From Bryobacterales bacterium (GTDB lineage Bacteria > Acidobacteriota > Terriglobia > Bryobacterales > Bryobacteraceae), in assembly GCA_016789755.1 (NCBI GenBank), contig JAEUQG010000379.1, positions 1 to 35,909 on the forward strand: 35,909 nt of DNA, read 5' to 3'. The first letter of the stretch is position 1; each line of letters starts with the position of its first letter. Position numbers and translations under genes: made by a program. Below, in pieces: positions 32,199 to 35,909 of this stretch. Below the pieces are notes generated by a model, which was given only the letters and a program-made list of their open reading frames with translations, had not been told where the DNA came from and searched no databases.

Positions 32199-33377
32199 CT
32201 AGACCCGCCCGTAGTCGCGAATCTTCATGCTGACGCCGCCTTTCAATGCGGACTGGTGGGCTACGATTCCCGGCAGAGTGTAGGCAATCGCCTCGTAGAT
32301 GTTCACCGAGGGGTGGCGGTCCTCACGGATTGCGCTGACGAATTCATGGGTGAGGAACGAATGCGAGTTCCCGTGCCCGGACTTCACGCGCATCGGCTCA
32401 GGGAGCTGTTCAAAATGCGCCGATTCGGCGAACTTCAGCCGCTCCACTTTGCCCTCCGGATAGCCGTTCTCGTCGATCACCGTCTGACCCTCTTTGCTGA
32501 TTTGAAAGACGGTGTTCGGCGAGCCTTCCGGGCGCTGCATGATGTAGCTCATGCGATCGCCGTAGAAAAGCCCTCGTTCCGTGCCGCCGGCGGCGATGTG
32601 CCAGAATACTGCGATACGCGAAGAGTGGCCCTTCTCGGTCTTGAAAAGACCCACGGTATTCCAGAACGGGTTCTTGTAGGCGTTTGTCTTAAGGATTTCG
32701 TGTCCGTCGCCCCATCCGTAGGCTGTTACTTCCACCAGCCGCTCTCCCGTTACCGGCACAACGATTCCAGTGGAGTGCGTGGGATAGTGCATGGGAGGGA
32801 GACCGTGCCGCCATGTGGGGAAGCCTCGGTCGTCGTACATCAGCGGCAACAACCCCTCGTGGTGATATTCGGCTTCCGAGTAAAAGATGGTTCCGAACCT
32901 GCCCTGTTTGGCCCATTCGCGGCAGGTGATCACTTCCGGCCGGTAGTAGCTGGTTTCAGCCATCATGTACCTCATCCCGGTGCTCTTGACGGTTTCGAGG
33001 ATCTCCACGAGTTCCTCTTCCGACATCGCTGCCGGTACGGCGCTGATGACATGTTTGCCGGCTTTCATGGCGGTTACCGCCATCCATGCATGCAGGGGAG
33101 CGGGTGTGAAGACGCCCACGGCATGCAAGCCGGGATGCTTCAGCATGGCGCGGAAGTCCTTGTAGGTGTTGCCGCAGCGGTAGACCTCAGAGAGCCTTTG
33201 CAGCCGGTCGGTGCGAATATCGCATACGGCGCTTACCGTGCAATCGGGATCTAGATGCCACTGAAAACTCGATCCGAAACCCCCGCCGACGATCCCGATG
33301 TGGACCTTCGGCGGCGTCTTCTGCGCACTCGCCGCAGTTGCCGCCGTCCCCGCCGCCAACAATGTCCGCCGTGTCAT
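32199..33377 (-). CDS. Secreted Gfo/Idh/MocA-family protein lacking the usual catalytic Lys
   Basis: 392 residues. The ATG at 33377 is chosen because GGAGGT lies nine bases before it and a twin-arginine leader follows (MTRRTLLAAGTAATAASAQ). The Rossmann part reads VHIGIVGGGFG (25-35), VSAVCDI and GVFTPAPLHAWMAVTAMKAGKHV, but the conserved Glu-Lys-Pro of the family is Ala113-Val-Pro115 (ISAVPAAMSEEE). The C-terminal domain has HYPTHSTG in the place of the usual catalytic Asp-x-x-x-His helix. Family members are NAD(P)-dependent sugar/inositol dehydrogenases or, in GH109, NAD-dependent glycosidases; without the Lys, ordinary dehydrogenase activity is doubtful. Such Tat-exported members are abundant in Acidobacteria and Planctomycetes. 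It heads the eight-gene run and is divergent from the ceramidase-like gene. Confidence 0.85.
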   Translation of the reverse strand: MTRRTLLAAGTAATAASAQKTPPKVHIGIVGGGFGSSFQWHLDPDCTVSAVCDIRTDRLQRLSEVYRCGNTYKDFRAMLKHPGLHAVGVFTPAPLHAWMAVTAMKAGKHVISAVPAAMSEEELVEILETVKSTGMRYMMAETSYYRPEVITCREWAKQGRFGTIFYSEAEYHHEGLLPLMYDDRGFPTWRHGLPPMHYPTHSTGIVVPVTGERLVEVTAYGWGDGHEILKTNAYKNPFWNTVGLFKTEKGHSSRIAVFWHIAAGGTERGLFYGDRMSYIMQRPEGSPNTVFQISKEGQTVIDENGYPEGKVERLKFAESAHFEQLPEPMRVKSGHGNSHSFLTHEFVSAIREDRHPSVNIYEAIAYTLPGIVAHQSALKGGVSMKIRDYGRV

Positions 33378-33395
33378 GAAACCGTGACCTCCGAG

Positions 33396-33410
33396 CCCGA
33401 TTATATCGGG
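33396..33410. promoter_or_regulatory. Perfect palindrome over the minus-strand -10 box (operator candidate)
   Basis: CCCGAT-TAT-ATCGGG has perfect six-base arms and lies in the 47-base spacer between two divergent genes. On the minus strand its centre reads TATAAT, a perfect -10, which would start transcription near 33393, just at the GGAGGT ribosome site (33392-33387) of the Gfo/Idh gene. A regulator bound here would block that promoter and probably the divergent one. The -35 is weak on both strands. Confidence 0.5.
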
Positions 33411-33424
33411 TAACATTGCATTAC

Positions 33425-34936
33425 ATGAAGCGCAGAACATTCTTGTCTTTCGCCTCGGCGATGTCCTTGTCCGCACAAGCGCGGTGGGCCGGCAATCCGA
33501 CCGTGAAAGCCGGTTTCGCGGAGACGGACATTACCCCGGAGATCGGCATGGAACAGCCCGGCGGGTACGGAAAGGTATTTCACAAGACCCTGCACGACCG
33601 CTGCAAAGTGCGAGCCGCCGTGTTCGACGATGGGCGCAAGCAAGCAGCGATTGTCGGGCTGGACGCGCTGATCGTGCCCCGCCAGTTAGTTCTGGCCGTG
33701 CGCAAGGAGATCGAAGCGAAGGCCGGCATCCCCGGAAATGCGGTGATGGTCAACGCGTCGCACTCGCATTCTTCCGGACCCATTGGCATGGTACAGCCGG
33801 GCGAATACGACGGTGCATCGGAATTGGTGCGCAAGTTGGCCTACGAGAAGTCATCCGCCGCGGATCCACGCTACCTGAGGTCGCTTCACCAGCAGATTGT
33901 CGCCGCTGTGGTGGATGCACACAACAAGCGCGCCGATCTTCTTTGCGGTGTGGGCATGGGCCGGGAAGAAAAGGTGGGCTTCAACCGGCGCGTCAGGATG
34001 AAGAACGGCCGCACTTTCAGTCACCCCGGACAGAATAATCCGGACATGGTGCAATACGCCGGGCCCATCGACCCCGATGTCGGCGTCGTAGGGGCATGGG
34101 ACAAAGAAGGCAAGCTCACCGGCTGCATCGTCAATTTCAGTTGCCATGCCACCACCAGTCCCGGAGGCATTTCCGCGAATTGGATTTACTACATGGAGAA
34201 AGCGATCCGCGGATTCTTCGGGGAGCATGTCACGGTGGTCTTCGTGCAAGGCGCCTGCGGCGATGTGACGCAGGTGGACAACTTCAGCAAGGTGCTGCCG
34301 CCGTCAGGCGACGAATCGGCGCAGTTCGTCGGCGGAAGAGTGGGAGCAGAAGCGGTACGAGTGCTGCTGTCGATGCCTCGCGGTGCGCTCACACCGGTGG
34401 ATTCGCTCTCGCGCGTCATCCGGATTCCGCGCCGTAAGCCGGCGGAATCGACCTTGCGCGAGGCCCGCAGCCTCATTTCCAAAGACCCCAACGTGGCCGG
34501 TGTGACCGAGTGGACCTTCGCCAAGGAGACACTGATGCTTGAATACCTGATTCAGAAAGAGCCAGTCGTCGATGCCGAGGTGCAGGCGATTCAGGTCGGG
34601 CCGGCCGTCTTTGTCTCGAATCCGGCGGAGTACTTTGTTGAGTTCGGATTGGACATCAAGGCCAAAAGCCGCTTTCCGTTCACGTTCCCGGCCGAGTTGT
34701 CGAATGGTTGTGTCGGGTATGTGCCTACCGAAGAGGCGCTGAGTGAGTCCGGGGGCGGGTATGAAACGCGCCTCACTTCCTACAGCAATCTGATTCCCAG
34801 TGCGGGACGCACGATCGCCAATACGGGGATTGCGTTGGCCAATCAGTTGACGCCGGGCAAGCTCCCTGAGGCGCCCCCCGCCAAGCCTTTCAGCGCACCG
34901 TGGCGATACGGAGATGTGCCGGCACAGACGCAGTGA
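33425..34936 (+). CDS. Secreted neutral/alkaline-ceramidase-like protein
   Basis: 503 residues; the ATG is chosen over an upstream in-frame TTG because it starts a twin-arginine leader (MKRRTFLSFASAMSLSAQA). The ceramidase N-domain begins with KAGFAETDITPEIGM, and zinc-site residues are suggested by NASHSHSSGP (110-119) and NFSCHATTSPGG. The segment corresponding to the nucleophile of true neutral ceramidases (GDVS) reads CGDVT, with Thr282. Bacterial proteins of this family are often annotated neutral/alkaline non-lysosomal ceramidase without evidence; an amidase or esterase on other substrates is as likely. The C-terminal part (FVSNPAEYFVEFGLDIK, NGCVGYVPTEEAL, GGGYETRL) is typical of that broader family. 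The gene ends directly next to the stop of the convergent methyltransferase. Confidence 0.82.
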   Translation: MKRRTFLSFASAMSLSAQARWAGNPTVKAGFAETDITPEIGMEQPGGYGKVFHKTLHDRCKVRAAVFDDGRKQAAIVGLDALIVPRQLVLAVRKEIEAKAGIPGNAVMVNASHSHSSGPIGMVQPGEYDGASELVRKLAYEKSSAADPRYLRSLHQQIVAAVVDAHNKRADLLCGVGMGREEKVGFNRRVRMKNGRTFSHPGQNNPDMVQYAGPIDPDVGVVGAWDKEGKLTGCIVNFSCHATTSPGGISANWIYYMEKAIRGFFGEHVTVVFVQGACGDVTQVDNFSKVLPPSGDESAQFVGGRVGAEAVRVLLSMPRGALTPVDSLSRVIRIPRRKPAESTLREARSLISKDPNVAGVTEWTFAKETLMLEYLIQKEPVVDAEVQAIQVGPAVFVSNPAEYFVEFGLDIKAKSRFPFTFPAELSNGCVGYVPTEEALSESGGGYETRLTSYSNLIPSAGRTIANTGIALANQLTPGKLPEAPPAKPFSAPWRYGDVPAQTQ

Positions 34937-35909
34937 CTACATCACCTGGAAAACGAGGCACTTCAAGTAGTGGGTCTCGGGGACGGTGAGCAACACCGGA
35001 TGATCGAGCGCCTGGGTGCGACGCTCCAACACGCGCAGCGTGCGGCCGGCGTCCAATGCGGCTGAGGCAATCGCCTCGAACAGCGCTGCTTCGCTCACGT
35101 GGTGCGAACAGGAACAACTTACCAACACGCCGTTGCGCTCCAGCAATCGCAGCGCCCGCCGGTTGATTTCCTTGTACCCGCGGAGTGCCCCATCCACGGC
35201 GGCACGAGTCTTGGCAAAAGCCGGAGGGTCCAGCACGATTGTGTGAAATCGACGCCCGGCCGCATCGTGCCCAGCCAGCCAGTCGAAGGCGTTCGCTTCC
35301 GACCAGGACACGTTGGCGATGTGGTTCGCCGCCGCGTTCTTCTGGGCAGTGCTCAAGGCTGCGGAGGAGGAGTCTACCGCTTCCACCGATTCGCATTTCG
35401 ACGCCATATGCAGAGCGAATCCACCGGTGCATGTGAAACAGTCGAGAGCACGGCCATGAGCCCACCGCGCGGCTGCCCGGTAGTTCTCCCGTTGGTCGAG
35501 GAAGATGCCCGTCTTCTGGCCGCCCATCAAATCGGCGTGCCAGCGCATGCCGTTCATGTGCATTGCCACTTCGCCGGGGATCTCGCCGAATAGCATCTTG
35601 GTTTCGCGAGGCAACGCTTCGCGCGTGCGAACCTCAACATCGTTGCGCGCCACGATGGCCGTGGGAGAACACAACTCGCGGAGGCAATCCACCACTAGTA
35701 CCTCAGCCGCTTGCATTCCTTGATTGAGCAACTGCACGGCCAGGCAATCCCCGTAGCGATCGACAATCAGGCCGGGCAGCAGGTCCGCCTCGCTGTACAC
35801 CATCCGGTAGCAGTCCGAATTGTCTACCACCGCCGAGCGATACGCTGCCGCCTGCCGCAGTCGTTCCATGAGAAAGGAACGGTCGAAGGGCACGGCCTCA
35901 GTGGCGAGC
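34937..35909 (-). CDS. RlmI/RlmK-type 23S rRNA cytosine methyltransferase (partial at 5' end)
   Basis: About 323 residues are visible; the frame stays open to the window edge, so the N-terminal PUA domain is outside. Family landmarks: FDRSFLMERLRQAAAYR, LPGLIVDRYGDCLAVQ, the SAM site TGIFLDQRENYRAAARW, ALDCFTCTGGFALHMA, VEAVDSSSAAL, the DPPAFAKTR motif, and VLVSCSCSHHVSE, which carries the motif VI cysteine. These belong to the m5C methyltransferases of the RlmI (YccW) type that act on 23S rRNA in the cytosol. A GTG at 35893 could be a start, but its position in the alignment makes it an internal Val. It is convergent with the ceramidase-like gene, with no base between the two stops. Confidence 0.85.
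   Translation of the reverse strand, partial: LATEAVPFDRSFLMERLRQAAAYRSAVVDNSDCYRMVYSEADLLPGLIVDRYGDCLAVQLLNQGMQAAEVLVVDCLRELCSPTAIVARNDVEVRTREALPRETKMLFGEIPGEVAMHMNGMRWHADLMGGQKTGIFLDQRENYRAAARWAHGRALDCFTCTGGFALHMASKCESVEAVDSSSAALSTAQKNAAANHIANVSWSEANAFDWLAGHDAAGRRFHTIVLDPPAFAKTRAAVDGALRGYKEINRRALRLLERNGVLVSCSCSHHVSEAALFEAIASAALDAGRTLRVLERRTQALDHPVLLTVPETHYLKCLVFQVM

Noticed and set aside
1..35909. CRISPR arrays, insertion sequences, defence islands, rRNA
   Set aside because: No regular short repeats with spacers, no transposase or nuclease-type genes, and no rRNA signature were seen on either strand.

Overview
The window looks like a chromosomal piece of an Acidobacteriota genome, most likely from the Solibacter/Bryobacter/Paludibaculum group (Bryobacterales). 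The reasons are high G+C DNA, an Oar-type TonB-dependent receptor, many secreted proteins with Tat-type leaders, FAD/GMC/Gfo-Idh oxidoreductases, and a CHRD protein ending in a domain I recognise as the TIGR03437 type, which is best known from Solibacter relatives. No insertion sequence, integrase, phage gene, CRISPR array or rRNA is visible.

Layout. (1) 1-6692, plus strand: a tightly packed run of a TonB-dependent receptor C-terminus, a sulfatase, a tandemly duplicated sialidase-fold protein and an FAD-dependent oxidoreductase. It looks like an outer-membrane uptake and periplasmic degradation locus for a sulfated or decorated glycan. (2) 6727-11398: a second FAD oxidoreductase of the same family on the minus strand, a class D beta-lactamase, and a three-CHRD secreted protein. 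(3) 11708-13366: tatA and tatC behind a good sigma70-type promoter. They are followed by a small basic coiled-coil protein, a methyltransferase and tRNA-Ala(CGC). A 309-base non-coding stretch before tatA contains hairpins.

(4) 14927-23353, plus strand: a six-gene operon. It holds a CBM9-type protein, a diheme-cytochrome/PQQ-dehydrogenase fusion, a separate diheme cytochrome, a separate PQQ dehydrogenase, a TPR-containing GT-C glycosyltransferase of TMTC type, and a GT2-GtrA fusion. Three of its junctions are 4-base ATGA/GTGA overlaps. The redox half exists both as a fusion and as separate neighbours, which implies that these cytochromes take electrons directly from the quinoproteins. The last two genes form a plausible minimal lipid-linked-sugar and protein-glycosylation pair.

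(5) 33377-23334, minus strand: an eight-gene packed run. In transcription order it encodes a Gfo/Idh/MocA protein, a PhoD-type phosphatase, a duplicated alpha/beta hydrolase, a parallel beta-helix protein, a 126-residue unknown, a GMC oxidoreductase, an NAD-dependent epimerase and a methyltransferase. Its last gene overlaps the 3' end of the plus-strand operon by 20 bases. (6) 33425-35909: a ceramidase-like secreted protein, divergent from the Gfo/Idh gene across a 47-base spacer that carries a perfect palindrome over a TATAAT box, and the 3' part of an RlmI-type rRNA methyltransferase running off the window.

The most interesting material is the fused and split quinoprotein/diheme operon with unusual metal-ligand positions, the glycosylation pair coupled to it, and several enzyme-like proteins whose usual catalytic residues are replaced. 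All functional calls come from reading protein motifs by eye; no database search was run.
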